Shown: positions 38,796 through 47,583 of the stretch, in pieces
Numbering within the stretch: position 1 is the first letter of the stretch
Layout: every line of letters begins with the position of its first letter
The notes under the pieces: generated by a model
Databases searched by the model: none
What the model saw: only the letters and a program-made list of their open reading frames with translations
Told to the model about the DNA's origin: nothing
Position numbers and translations under genes: made by a program
DNA from: Clostridium tyrobutyricum DSM 2637 = ATCC 25755 = JCM 11008
GTDB lineage: Bacteria > Bacillota > Clostridia > Clostridiales > Clostridiaceae
DNA length: 64,000 nucleotides
Direction: 5' to 3'
Assembly: GCF_000359585.1 (NCBI RefSeq)
Contig: NZ_APMH01000018.1
Coordinates: 1 to 64,000, forward strand

Positions 38796-39644
38796 TTATT
38801 TTGAATAATCAAAGAATCCTTTTTTGCTCTTTCTTCCAAGCCATCCTGCTCTTACATATTTTCTAAGTAGCGAGTGAGCTCTGTATTTGGAATCCCCTGT
38901 TTCTTTATAAAGTACATCCATAATTGCAAGACATACATCCAGTCCAATAAGATCTCCTAATGCTAGTGGTCCCATTGGATGATTAGCACCAAGTTTCATA
39001 GCTTTATCAATATCCTCTGCTGAAGCTATTCCTTCCGCAAAAATTCCTACGGCTTCATTTATCATTGGTATTAATATTCTATTTACAACAAATCCTGGAG
39101 CTTCTGCCACCTCTACTGGATCCTTGCCTATGGCAATTGAAACTTCTTTTACTGCATCAAAAGTTTCTTGTGAAGTAGCCATTCCTCTTATTATCTCAAC
39201 TAATTTCATTACAGGTGCTGGATTAAAGAAATGCATTCCTATAACTTTATCCTGTCTTTTTGTAGCAGATGCTATTTCAGTTATTGACAATGAAGAAGTA
39301 TTAGAAGCTAAAATTGTTTCAGGCTTACATATTTTATCCAAGTCACCAAATATTTGCTTCTTTATCTCCATATTTTCAACTGCTGCTTCTATTACTAGAT
39401 CGCAATCAGCTGCCTTTTCTAGGTCAACTGTTCCACTTATTCTAGCAAGTATTGCATCAGCATCTGCCTGTGCCATTTTACCCTTTGCTATTCTCTTGTC
39501 AAATCCTTTTTTAATTCCTGCAAGTCCTCTATCAACGAATTCATCTTTAATATCTCTTATTAATACTTCACAACCTTTAGCTGCAAAAGCCTGAGCTATT
39601 CCAGAACCCATTGTACCTGCACCAAGAACACATATTTTTTTCAT
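38796..39644 (-). CDS. hbd: 3-hydroxybutyryl-CoA dehydrogenase
   Basis: Reduces acetoacetyl-CoA to 3-hydroxybutyryl-CoA. 282 residues: Rossmann motif [13 protein letters not shown] at residues 7-19, the catalytic histidine in HFFNPAP, and a C-terminal domain with [15 protein letters not shown] and [15 protein letters not shown]. Last gene of the operon, 62 nt after etfA. Confidence 0.98.
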   Translation of the reverse strand: MKKICVLGAGTMGSGIAQAFAAKGCEVLIRDIKDEFVDRGLAGIKKGFDKRIAKGKMAQADADAILARISGTVDLEKAADCDLVIEAAVENMEIKKQIFGDLDKICKPETILASNTSSLSITEIASATKRQDKVIGMHFFNPAPVMKLVEIIRGMATSQETFDAVKEVSIAIGKDPVEVAEAPGFVVNRILIPMINEAVGIFAEGIASAEDIDKAMKLGANHPMGPLALGDLIGLDVCLAIMDVLYKETGDSKYRAHSLLRKYVRAGWLGRKSKKGFFDYSK

Positions 39645-39706
39645 AACAATTTTCCTCCTATAACTAATATTTTAACTTGAATCTTATAATTAAATTAAAG
39701 CCACTA

Positions 39707-40708
39707 TTAATTTAAAGCTTTAATTTGAATTATAAGTTCAGGAATAACCTTAGTATAATCACCAACAATAGCAAGATCTGCTATTTTCATTATTGGAGCA
39801 TCTGCATCTTTGTTTATAGCTAATATATATCCACTATCCTGCATACCTGCTAAATGCTGTATAGCTCCTGATATTCCAACTGCTATATAAAACCCAGGTC
39901 GTACTGTCTTACCAGTCTGACCTACTTGATAATTTTTATCTATCCATCCATTATCGACAGCTGCACGTGATCCACCTACAGTTCCATCTAATAAATCTGC
40001 CAATTCCTGAAGTACCTTGAAACCTTCTTTGTCTCCAATACCTCTTCCTCCAGATATAATAACTTTTGCTTCGCCAATATCTACTGTATCTTTAGCAAGT
40101 TTTATAACTTCTTGTACATCTACTTTTATATCTTCTTTAGATATGTTTGCACTTAATTTTTCTATCTTTTCAGATTTTACATCTGCTTTTTTAAGTTTCT
40201 CAAAAACTCCAGGTCTAACTGTAGACATCTGTGGTCTGTGATCTCCACATACTATAGTTGCCATTAAATTTCCGCCAAAAGCTGGTCTTGTCATCATCAA
40301 ATTATTTGTATCTGCATCTATATCAAGCCCTGTACAATCTGCAGTAAGTCCTGTAACAAGTTTAGCTGCAAGTCTTGGTCCTAAATCTCTTCCAATAAAA
40401 CTTGCACCAATTAGAAGTACCTCTGGCTTCTTTTCTTCTACAAGTTCGGAAATTACTTTAGTATATGCATCTGTAGTATAGTGTTTCAAAAGCGGGCTAT
40501 CTGCATATAGTACTTTATCCGCTCCATATGCTGATAACTCTTTTGCTATATCATCTATATCACTGCCAAGTAATATAGCAGTTAAATCTACTTTTAATTT
40601 ATCTGCTAATTCTCTTCCTTTTCCAAGTAGTTCCAATGCTACTTTTTGTAGTTCTCCGTCTCTCTGTTCAGCAAATACCCATACGCCTTTGTAATCTGCT
40701 ATATTCAT
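39707..40708 (-). CDS. etfA: Electron transfer flavoprotein alpha subunit (butyryl-CoA complex)
   Basis: 333 residues. FAD domain with SGGRGIGDKEGF (near 214), GGSRAAVDNGW, YQVGQTGKTVRPG and IAVGISGAIQHLAG. With EtfB and Bcd it carries NADH electrons to crotonyl-CoA and ferredoxin (electron bifurcation). The GDYTKVIPELI end is typical. 20 nt after etfB. Confidence 0.98.
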   Translation of the reverse strand: MNIADYKGVWVFAEQRDGELQKVALELLGKGRELADKLKVDLTAILLGSDIDDIAKELSAYGADKVLYADSPLLKHYTTDAYTKVISELVEEKKPEVLLIGASFIGRDLGPRLAAKLVTGLTADCTGLDIDADTNNLMMTRPAFGGNLMATIVCGDHRPQMSTVRPGVFEKLKKADVKSEKIEKLSANISKEDIKVDVQEVIKLAKDTVDIGEAKVIISGGRGIGDKEGFKVLQELADLLDGTVGGSRAAVDNGWIDKNYQVGQTGKTVRPGFYIAVGISGAIQHLAGMQDSGYILAINKDADAPIMKIADLAIVGDYTKVIPELIIQIKALN

Positions 40709-40728
40709 TCAAAGTCCCTCCTATAATA

Positions 40729-41508
40729 TTAAATTACATGTTTTTCTTTTAATTTTGAAATTGCATATGTTACTGCTTCTTTTACAGGTTTATTTATAAC
40801 TTCTCCTGCTCCTCTTGCTTCTTTTGTAGCTGATCTCTTAACTTTTGTTGGTGAACCCTTAAGGCCAAGACGTTCTTTATCAACTTCCAAGTCATCAGCA
40901 TTCCATACCTTTACTTCCTTTTTAAATGTTTCAAATATATTCTTCATTCCCATATATCTTGGTTCATTTAATTCTTTTATAGCAGTTAACAATACAGGCG
41001 TATTAACTTTTACCGTTTCATATCCATCTTCCCAAGCTTTTTTAACTGTTAGTATATTCCCATTTACGTCAATCTTTTCTACATAAGTTATCTGTGGTAT
41101 ACTCAAAAATTCTGCTATTTCAGGTCCAACTTGAGCAGTATCTCCATCTATTGCCTGTCTTCCAGCAAAGATTACATCATAATCTAATTTTTTAAGTGCT
41201 CCTGAAAGTGCATAAGCTGTAGCACAGGTATCTGCTCCTGCAAATGCCCTATCGGAAATTAAGATTGCTTCATCAGCACCCATGGCTAGAGATTCTCTAA
41301 GTGCACTCTCTGCCTGTGGAGGTCCCATGCTTATTACTGTGACTTTTCCGCCAACTTTATCTCTCATTACAAGTGATTCTTCAAGTGCATTCTTGTCATC
41401 TGGATTTATTATCGATGGAACACCTTCTCTTATCAATGTCCCTGTCTTTGGGTCTATTTTTACTTCATTTGTGTCTGGTACTTGTTTTAAACAAACAACT
41501 ATATTCAT
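40729..41508 (-). CDS. etfB: Electron transfer flavoprotein beta subunit (butyryl-CoA complex)
   Basis: 259 residues. MNIVVCLKQVPDTNEVKID start; GRQAIDGDTAQVGPE near 124 holds the bifurcating flavin and is intact. The C-terminal arm ends in a helix reaching into EtfA. Follows bcd by 15 nt, a tight operon. Confidence 0.98.
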   Translation of the reverse strand: MNIVVCLKQVPDTNEVKIDPKTGTLIREGVPSIINPDDKNALEESLVMRDKVGGKVTVISMGPPQAESALRESLAMGADEAILISDRAFAGADTCATAYALSGALKKLDYDVIFAGRQAIDGDTAQVGPEIAEFLSIPQITYVEKIDVNGNILTVKKAWEDGYETVKVNTPVLLTAIKELNEPRYMGMKNIFETFKKEVKVWNADDLEVDKERLGLKGSPTKVKRSATKEARGAGEVINKPVKEAVTYAISKLKEKHVI

Positions 41509-41523
41509 TATGATGTGATCCTC

Positions 41524-42663
41524 CTATCTAAATATGCTTCCGGAAATAACCATTCTTTGTACCTCAGAAGTTCCCTCATATATCTCAGTTATCTTTGCAT
41601 CTCTCATCATTCTCTCTACTGGATAATCCTTGGTATATCCATATCCACCAAACAATTGAACAACCTTAGTTGTAGTTTCCATAGCAACATCTGCTGCCAT
41701 TAATTTAGCCTTTGCCGCATCTACTGTATAAGGGACATGTGCATCTTTATTTAATGCCGCTTTGTAAACAAGATATCTTGCCGCATCTATTTTGGTTGCA
41801 AGATCAGCAACGACCCAGCCTAATCCCTGGAATTTGGAAAGTGATCTTCCAAATTGTTTTCTTTCTTTCATATATTCAACGGCTTCCTCCAAAGCTCCTT
41901 CTGCTATACCTAGAGCCTGGGCTGCTATACCAATTCTTCCTCCATCAAGAGTTTTCATTGCTATACCAAAGCCTTTTCCTTCTCTTCCTACCAAATTCTC
42001 TTTTGGAACTATACAATCTTCAAATATAAGTTCAGTAGTTGATGACGCTCTTATACCCATTTTATTTTCAAGCTTTCCAATCGAAAAACCTTTCATACCC
42101 TTTTCAAGTATAAATGCTGATATTCCTCTTGTACCCTTGCTTCTATCAGTCATTGCAAATACTACAAATATATCTGCTGCTCCACCATTTGTTATAAATA
42201 TTTTTTGACCATTTAATATATAATGATCTCCTTCTAGTACAGCCAAGCTTTGTTGTCCTGAAGCATCAGTACCAGCATTAGGTTCAGTTAATCCAAATGC
42301 TCCAAGTTTTTCTCCCTTTGCAAGTGGTACCAGATATTTTTGTTTTTGCTCTTCCGTTCCAAACTGTTCAAGAAGTGATGCACAAAGTGATGTATGAGCT
42401 GAAAGTATAACACCCGTTGTTCCACAAGCCTTGGAAAGTTCTTCTACTGCTAATATATAGGATAGAGTGTCTCCACCTGCTCCACCATATTTTACTGGGA
42501 AAGGTATACCCATCATTCCATATTTAGCCATTTTTTCTACAGTTTCTTTAGGGAATCTCTCAGTCTCATCTATCTCTGCCGCTAGAGGTTTAACTTCATT
42601 TTCTGTAAATTCCCTTACCATTTGTTTTACAAATTCTTGCTCTCTCGTCAACGTAAAATCCAT
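41524..42663 (-). CDS. bcd: Butyryl-CoA dehydrogenase
   Basis: 379-residue FAD enzyme that reduces crotonyl-CoA to butyryl-CoA in complex with EtfAB. AFGLTEPNAGTDASGQQ, KIFITNGG, GGRIGIAAQALGIA and QLFGGYGYTKDYP are present; the catalytic glutamate is in IYEGTSE near the end. Between crt and etfB; uses AGA for arginine as the rest of the window does. Confidence 0.98.
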   Translation of the reverse strand: MDFTLTREQEFVKQMVREFTENEVKPLAAEIDETERFPKETVEKMAKYGMMGIPFPVKYGGAGGDTLSYILAVEELSKACGTTGVILSAHTSLCASLLEQFGTEEQKQKYLVPLAKGEKLGAFGLTEPNAGTDASGQQSLAVLEGDHYILNGQKIFITNGGAADIFVVFAMTDRSKGTRGISAFILEKGMKGFSIGKLENKMGIRASSTTELIFEDCIVPKENLVGREGKGFGIAMKTLDGGRIGIAAQALGIAEGALEEAVEYMKERKQFGRSLSKFQGLGWVVADLATKIDAARYLVYKAALNKDAHVPYTVDAAKAKLMAADVAMETTTKVVQLFGGYGYTKDYPVERMMRDAKITEIYEGTSEVQRMVISGSIFR

Positions 42664-42686
42664 TTATTTACCTCCCAATAAAAGTT

Positions 42687-43466
42687 TTATTTATTTTTAA
42701 AAGTTTTATCTCTTTTTTCGAGAAACGCACCCATACCTTCTTTTTGATCCTCTGTAGCAAAGCATTCCCCAAATACTTCAGATTCGTATGCTGCTCCAGT
42801 ATCTATATCTGTCTGTATTCCTCTATTTATTGCCTCTTTACATAACTTTACAGCTATTGGTGCATTGTTAATTATTGTATTAGCTAATGCTTTAGCTTCA
42901 TCCATAAGTGCTTCAGGTTCTACTACTTTATTTACAAGTCCTATTCTAAATGCTTCATCCGCTTTTATAATTTTGGCAGTGTATATAAGTTCTTTTGCCA
43001 TTCCAAGTCCTACTAATCTTGGAAGTCTTTGAGTTCCCCCAAAACCTGGGGTAATACCAAGTCCTGACTCTGGTTGTCCGAATTTAGCTTTTGATGAAGC
43101 TATTCTTATATCACATGCCATGGAAATTTCACAACCACCGCCTAATGCAAAACCATTAACTGCTGCAATAACAGGCTTTTCCAATTTTTCCAACTTTCTA
43201 AAAACCTTGTTGCCCAATATTCCAAATTTTCTTCCTTCAATAGCATTGAGACCTTTCATTTCTGATATATCTGCACCAGCTACAAAAGACTTTCCAGCAC
43301 CTGTAAGTATTACAGCTAAAACATCTTCATCTTCAGCTACCATATCGATTGCCGAATCAATTTCAACTAATGTTTCCGAGTTAAGTGCATTAAGTGCCTT
43401 AGGTCTATTAATTGTAATTACAACCATCTTTCCATCTTTCTCAAAATTAACATTTTTAAAACTCAT
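42687..43466 (-). CDS. crt: 3-hydroxybutyryl-CoA dehydratase (crotonase)
   Basis: 259 residues of the enoyl-CoA hydratase fold. Oxyanion-hole region FVAGADISEMKG, and the two catalytic glutamates in GGGCEISMACD and FGQPESGLG. Dehydrates 3-hydroxybutyryl-CoA to crotonyl-CoA. First gene of the operon; no thiolase gene is in the window. Confidence 0.98.
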   Translation of the reverse strand: MSFKNVNFEKDGKMVVITINRPKALNALNSETLVEIDSAIDMVAEDEDVLAVILTGAGKSFVAGADISEMKGLNAIEGRKFGILGNKVFRKLEKLEKPVIAAVNGFALGGGCEISMACDIRIASSKAKFGQPESGLGITPGFGGTQRLPRLVGLGMAKELIYTAKIIKADEAFRIGLVNKVVEPEALMDEAKALANTIINNAPIAVKLCKEAINRGIQTDIDTGAAYESEVFGECFATEDQKEGMGAFLEKRDKTFKNK

Positions 43467-43513
43467 ACTAAATCCTCCCCAACTAAATCTTATAATTATT
43501 TGATATTTTTTAT

Positions 43514-43531
43514 TTATGATATTTTTAACAA
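43514..43531. promoter_or_regulatory. Second Rex-like operator before crt
   Basis: On the minus strand TTGTTAAAAATATCATAA has a perfect left half of the Rex consensus TTGTTAAnnnnTTAACAA and a degenerate right half. It starts 22 bp (two helical turns) from the stronger site at 43536. Confidence 0.4.
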
Positions 43532-43535
43532 AGTA

Positions 43536-43553
43536 TTGTTAATAATATCACAA
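43536..43553. promoter_or_regulatory. Rex operator before crt
   Basis: TTGTTAATAATATCACAA has a perfect left half-site TTGTTAA and five of seven bases in the right half; seen from the other strand it begins TTGTGA, also a common Rex half. It lies over the expected crt transcription start, downstream of the rex gene. Rex represses when NADH is low. Confidence 0.7.
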
Positions 43554-43558
43554 GTTTA

Positions 43559-43587
43559 GTAATAATAATCTCCGCTTCAAACTTCAA
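43559..43587 (-). promoter_or_regulatory. Probable crt operon promoter
   Basis: TTGAAG (43582-43587), 17-nt spacer, TATTAC (43559-43564) on the minus strand; the Rex site begins 5 bp downstream of the -10 box. The leader to the crt ATG would be about 85 nt. Confidence 0.5.
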
Positions 43588-43676
43588 TTATTATTATATA
43601 CCCTTATACTATCGATTTCAATAATAAATTTAAACAAATATCAATTATATATATATATACGCATGTTAATTTTTAT

Positions 43677-44309
43677 TTATTCTATATCATTTAATAGACA
43701 ACTAAGTGTCAATAAACTATCACTAAGATGTACATTCTCTACCTTTATATCCTTTGGGACCACTAAATCTACAGGAGCAAAATTCCATATTCCTCTTACT
43801 CCATTTTTTATCAAAATATCACAAACTTTCTGTGCACTATTATTTGGTACACATAAAATACCTATATCTATAGGATTTTGTTTAAGGTAATCAGTTAAAT
43901 AATCGATATCCTTTATTTCAATATCTTGAATTCTAATACCAACAAGTTTAGGATTTATGTCAAATATTATTTTTAACTTAAAACCAAGTTTCTCAAATCT
44001 AGTATAATTAGCCAAAGCTTGCCCTATATTACCTGCACCAATTATAGCCGTATTGTAAACTTTTGTAAGCCCAAGTATACTTCTTATCTGACTATATAAT
44101 TCACTTACATTATAACCATATCCCTGTTGTCCAAAATCTCCAAAACAATTTAAATCCTGTCTTATTTGAGAAGCCGTAAAGCCAATAGTTTCACTTAATT
44201 CCTTAGAAGATATTCTATCTACATCATTTTTCATAAGATCCCCTAAATATCTATGATACTTTGGCAATCTCTTTATAACTGCCATTGATATATTTTTCTT
44301 TTTATCCAT
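43677..44309 (-). CDS. rex: Redox-sensing repressor Rex
   Basis: 210 residues: N-terminal winged helix (TIGFTASQIRQDLNCFGDFG, residues 42-61) and a Rossmann domain with GAGNIGQALANY that senses the NADH/NAD+ ratio. Directly upstream of crt with 210 bp between, which holds two Rex-like sites; the same neighbours are known in other clostridia. Confidence 0.97.
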   Translation of the reverse strand: MDKKKNISMAVIKRLPKYHRYLGDLMKNDVDRISSKELSETIGFTASQIRQDLNCFGDFGQQGYGYNVSELYSQIRSILGLTKVYNTAIIGAGNIGQALANYTRFEKLGFKLKIIFDINPKLVGIRIQDIEIKDIDYLTDYLKQNPIDIGILCVPNNSAQKVCDILIKNGVRGIWNFAPVDLVVPKDIKVENVHLSDSLLTLSCLLNDIE

Positions 44310-44475
44310 TATTGCACCTCATATCTATAATAATTTGTCATTGTACATTTTAACTTTGTTTAATTTATACCATATCATTTCACTATACATTCTCTATTTA
44401 ATAGTATTATTTATAACTATTAAATGTCAATAGCTTATCTCTTTATTTTATATGATTACATGTTTTTTATTCTTA

Positions 44476-44514
44476 TAAATTAATTAATTTTATCAAATAA
44501 AATTAATTAATTTA
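44476..44514. repeat. AT-only inverted repeat before ABC-F gene
   Basis: 18-bp arms built from TTAATTAATT around the triplet CAA, in the 268-bp gap between rex and the ABC-F gene. Only A and T in the arms. It may mark the rex/ABC-F divergence or be transcribed as a hairpin; no U-run or promoter match found. Confidence 0.7.
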
Positions 44515-44577
44515 AAATAATACTACAAAAAATTCAGTATAAATAGTAAAATATAATGATTGAGGATGGTGTTTACA

Positions 44578-46491
44578 ATGGTAGTTTTAAGTTGCAAAAA
44601 TATCCACAAAAGTTATGGAGTGGAAACTGTGTTAGAGAATATAACCTTCAACATAAATGATGGTGAAAAAGTAGGATTAATAGGTCCAAATGGAGCCGGT
44701 AAATCTACATTATTTAAAATACTTACAGGAAAGATGCAGCAAGATGATGGAGAACTTTTTATAGATAAATCAAAAACATTGGGTTATTTAGCCCAACATC
44801 TATCATTAAATTCTTCAAATACAATATATGAAGAAATGCTTGTAGTCTTTCAGGATTTAATAAATATAGAAAAAAAATTATCTAAACTTGAAAAATTAAT
44901 GGATGAACCATATGATAAAAATAACCAAGAATATCACAATAAGCTTATAAATGATTATACAACATATTCAGAACTTTACACTAATAGAGGTGGGTATATA
45001 TATAAATCAGAAATAAATAGGGTATTAAAAGGTCTTGGATTTATTGAAAATGCTTTCAATAAAAAAATAGAATTGCTAAGTGGTGGTCAAAAAACAAGAG
45101 TTGCTCTATGTAAATTGCTTTTAACGAAGCCTGACATACTTTTATTGGATGAACCTACAAATCATCTGGATTTAGATGCTATAGAATGGCTGGAAGATTA
45201 TATAAAAAATTATAAAGGCACTACGATATTAATATCTCATGACAGATATTTTTTAGACTCGGTAACTTCTATAACTATGGAATTAATAAATGGACATATA
45301 AATTTTTATAACGGAAACTATACAAATTTCATAGATCTTAAAGAAAAAAATTACAATGTCCAATTAAAAGCTTACAATCTGCAGCAGGCTGAAATAAAGA
45401 GGCAAGAAGAAGTAATAGAAAGATATAAATCATTTAACAGGGAAAAAAGCATAAAAGCTGCTGAAAGCCGTCAAAAAATGTTGGATAAAATTGTACGACT
45501 AGATGCTCCCGACAAGCCACCTGAATTGAGAAACGTAGTTTTTGAAACTCAGATAAATAGTGGTAATGACGTTCTACATATAGAGAATTTAAACAAATCC
45601 TTCAATGAAAAAAAGCTTTTTGAAAATATAGCTTTTAATATAAATAGAGGTGAAAAAACTGCTTTAATTGGAGAAAATGGGAGGGGAAAAACTACTCTTT
45701 TTAAAATAATAATGAATGAAACTCCTAAAGATGATGGCATCTGTGAATTAGGCAAGAATGTAATAATAGGTTATTATGATCAAGAACAGTCAAATTTGAA
45801 TAATGATAAAACTGTAATAGACGAAGTATGGGATGACTTTCCAAAATTAACTACAACTCAAATTAGAAATGCTTTAGCAGCTTTTTTATTTACAGGTGAT
45901 GATGTTTTTAAAACTATTTCATCATTAAGTGGTGGTGAAAAATGTAGAATAAACTTATTAAAATTAATTTTATCAAAATCAAATTTTTTACTTTTAGATG
46001 AACCTACAAATCATCTTGATATTATGTCGCGAGAGGCTTTGGAAAAAGCGTTGTTGGAATATAACGGCACTATACTTGTAATATCTCATGACAGATATTT
46101 CTTAAACAAAGTAGTAAATAAAATCTATGAGTTAAATGAATCTGAAATAAAAGAATATCTTGGAAACTACAACTATTACGTAGAAAAAAAGAAAAATCCT
46201 CTAAGATTTGAGGAAATTCAGGAAACTACCGGCAAAACCAAAACTCAAATCAAACAGGAAAGGAAGAAGAAAAACGAACTAGAAAAATCCAAAAAGAAAG
46301 AAAGATTAAAAGTAAAAAATATCGAAGATCAAATATCCGATCTTGAAAATGCTATAATCGAACTTGAAAATAAATTATGCGTTGAAGAAATTTATTCAAA
46401 TCCTAAAGAAAGTGAGAAAATAAACAAGCAGCTTTTGGAGTCTAAAGATAAACTAGATGAATTATACAATAAATGGGAAACCTACTTATAA
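44578..46491 (+). CDS. ABC-F family ATPase
   Basis: 637 residues with two ABC domains and no membrane part. Walker A GPNGAGKST (near 37) and GENGRGKTT, signatures LSGGQKTR and LSGGEKCR, Walker B LLLDEPTNHLD in both halves, and a linker (about residues 245-310) that reaches the ribosomal P-site tRNA in the family. Long charged coiled-coil C-terminus (about residues 540-637). Housekeeping translation factors of the YdiF/Uup type fit best; antibiotic protection cannot be ruled out. The frame opens at TTG 44560; the MVVLSCKN start at ATG 44578 matches relatives. Confidence 0.92.
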   Translation: MVVLSCKNIHKSYGVETVLENITFNINDGEKVGLIGPNGAGKSTLFKILTGKMQQDDGELFIDKSKTLGYLAQHLSLNSSNTIYEEMLVVFQDLINIEKKLSKLEKLMDEPYDKNNQEYHNKLINDYTTYSELYTNRGGYIYKSEINRVLKGLGFIENAFNKKIELLSGGQKTRVALCKLLLTKPDILLLDEPTNHLDLDAIEWLEDYIKNYKGTTILISHDRYFLDSVTSITMELINGHINFYNGNYTNFIDLKEKNYNVQLKAYNLQQAEIKRQEEVIERYKSFNREKSIKAAESRQKMLDKIVRLDAPDKPPELRNVVFETQINSGNDVLHIENLNKSFNEKKLFENIAFNINRGEKTALIGENGRGKTTLFKIIMNETPKDDGICELGKNVIIGYYDQEQSNLNNDKTVIDEVWDDFPKLTTTQIRNALAAFLFTGDDVFKTISSLSGGEKCRINLLKLILSKSNFLLLDEPTNHLDIMSREALEKALLEYNGTILVISHDRYFLNKVVNKIYELNESEIKEYLGNYNYYVEKKKNPLRFEEIQETTGKTKTQIKQERKKKNELEKSKKKERLKVKNIEDQISDLENAIIELENKLCVEEIYSNPKESEKINKQLLESKDKLDELYNKWETYL

Positions 46492-46503
46492 GGTCTCCCA
46501 TTT
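46471..46503. terminator. Bidirectional terminator
   Basis: AAATGGGA and TCCCATTT form the outer stem, ACCT/AGGT the inner; the ABC-F stop lies within. U-rich on the plus side (ATTCATTTTC). It separates the ABC-F gene from the convergent gene at 46506. Confidence 0.75.
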
Positions 46504-46505
46504 AT

Positions 46506-46796
46506 TCATTTTCTATATTTTCCTATTTTTTCTTTCATGGTAATGCCATTAGATCTATAATCTATCTTAACTACCGACTCAACTCTCTTTGCACCATTAT
46601 CCGTACATATTTTCTGTGCATGGGAAACTATCTTTAGAAGTTCATCTAATTCTCCCTCCATAGTAGTCTCCATAGGTCCTACTTCATATTTAACACCACA
46701 TGAATCTATATACTCTATAACTTTGTCTACAACCTCATATAATCTTTCTTCCTCAATTACAGGTAAAATTTGAAGACTTACATTTACAACTGACAT
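46506..46796 (-). CDS. Thiamine-binding-type protein (DUF77/MTH1187)
   Basis: 96 residues of the YkoF-like DUF77/MTH1187 family, small ferredoxin-like fold proteins that bind thiamine-like ligands in some members. NVSLQILPV, YEVGPMETTMEGE and AKRVESVVKIDYR are the conserved parts. Just downstream of the LytTR regulator gene (13 nt); co-transcription likely, functional link unclear. Confidence 0.85.
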   Translation of the reverse strand: MSVVNVSLQILPVIEEERLYEVVDKVIEYIDSCGVKYEVGPMETTMEGELDELLKIVSHAQKICTDNGAKRVESVVKIDYRSNGITMKEKIGKYRK

Positions 46797-46809
46797 AAAA
46801 TTCCCCTCT

Positions 46810-47583
46810 CTATATTTTAAAATATTCTTTTAAACTCTTTACATTATTTCTACTTATAGGCACTTCAGAACTTTCTACATCATCCATTACCAACTTATAA
46901 GTTCCATTGAACCATGAATACATTTCTTTTACATTGTCCATATTTACAATATAACTCCTATGTGCCCTAAAAAAGTTCGTTTTTGATTGTATTTGACATA
47001 AAGTATATCCTACTTGATATCTTTTAGTTTTAGTTTTTATATAGGTTTTTTCATCTTTAGTATAACAAAAAAATACATCCTGTATATTTATTAATACTAT
47101 CTTGCCATTTTCCTCACATGGAATTTTCTTAATTAAATTTTTTTGTATATTTATTTTATCTATTAAACTATTCAATACTTTGTATGTGTTTTGATTTTCC
47201 TGAAAACTTTCTCCACATTTACCCAATAACCTATTTATTGTAATATCTATTCTCTTTTCGTCAAAAGGCTTAAGAATATAATCCAATGCATATAACTTAA
47301 ATGCCTCTATTGCATATTCTTCATATGCCGTTATAAAAATTATATTAATTTCCTTATTAAACTTTTTTATATCCTTGGCCAGTTCCATTCCATTTTTGAG
47401 AGGTATATTTATATCTATAAATACAGCATCAGGTTTATTATCTTTTACAAGTTTTAATCCCAGTTCACCATTATGGGCTATATTTTGAACTAATATATTT
47501 TTATATTGTGATAATATATATTTTAATTCCTCTGCTGATGGCATCTCATCTTCAACTATAATACATGTCAGTTTATAATTCAT
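46810..47583 (-). CDS. LytTR-family response regulator
   Basis: 257 residues: receiver domain with phospho-acceptor D57 (VFIDINIPLKNG) and acidic pair EDE at 11-13, then a LytTR DNA-binding domain (about 155-257, with FFRAHRSYIVN). Such regulators bind 9-10-bp direct repeats with 21-22-bp period, as seen at 48938-48970. Overlaps the 3' end of the kinase gene by 11 nt, so the two form a pair. Confidence 0.94.
   Translation of the reverse strand: MNYKLTCIIVEDEMPSAEELKYILSQYKNILVQNIAHNGELGLKLVKDNKPDAVFIDINIPLKNGMELAKDIKKFNKEINIIFITAYEEYAIEAFKLYALDYILKPFDEKRIDITINRLLGKCGESFQENQNTYKVLNSLIDKINIQKNLIKKIPCEENGKIVLINIQDVFFCYTKDEKTYIKTKTKRYQVGYTLCQIQSKTNFFRAHRSYIVNMDNVKEMYSWFNGTYKLVMDDVESSEVPISRNNVKSLKEYFKI

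Noticed and set aside
39124-39594. 156-codon plus frame inside hbd
   Set aside because: Antisense shadow of a strongly conserved gene; Ser/Ile-rich and no ribosome binding site.
41792-42208. 138-codon plus frame inside bcd
   Set aside because: Antisense shadow of bcd with low-complexity composition.
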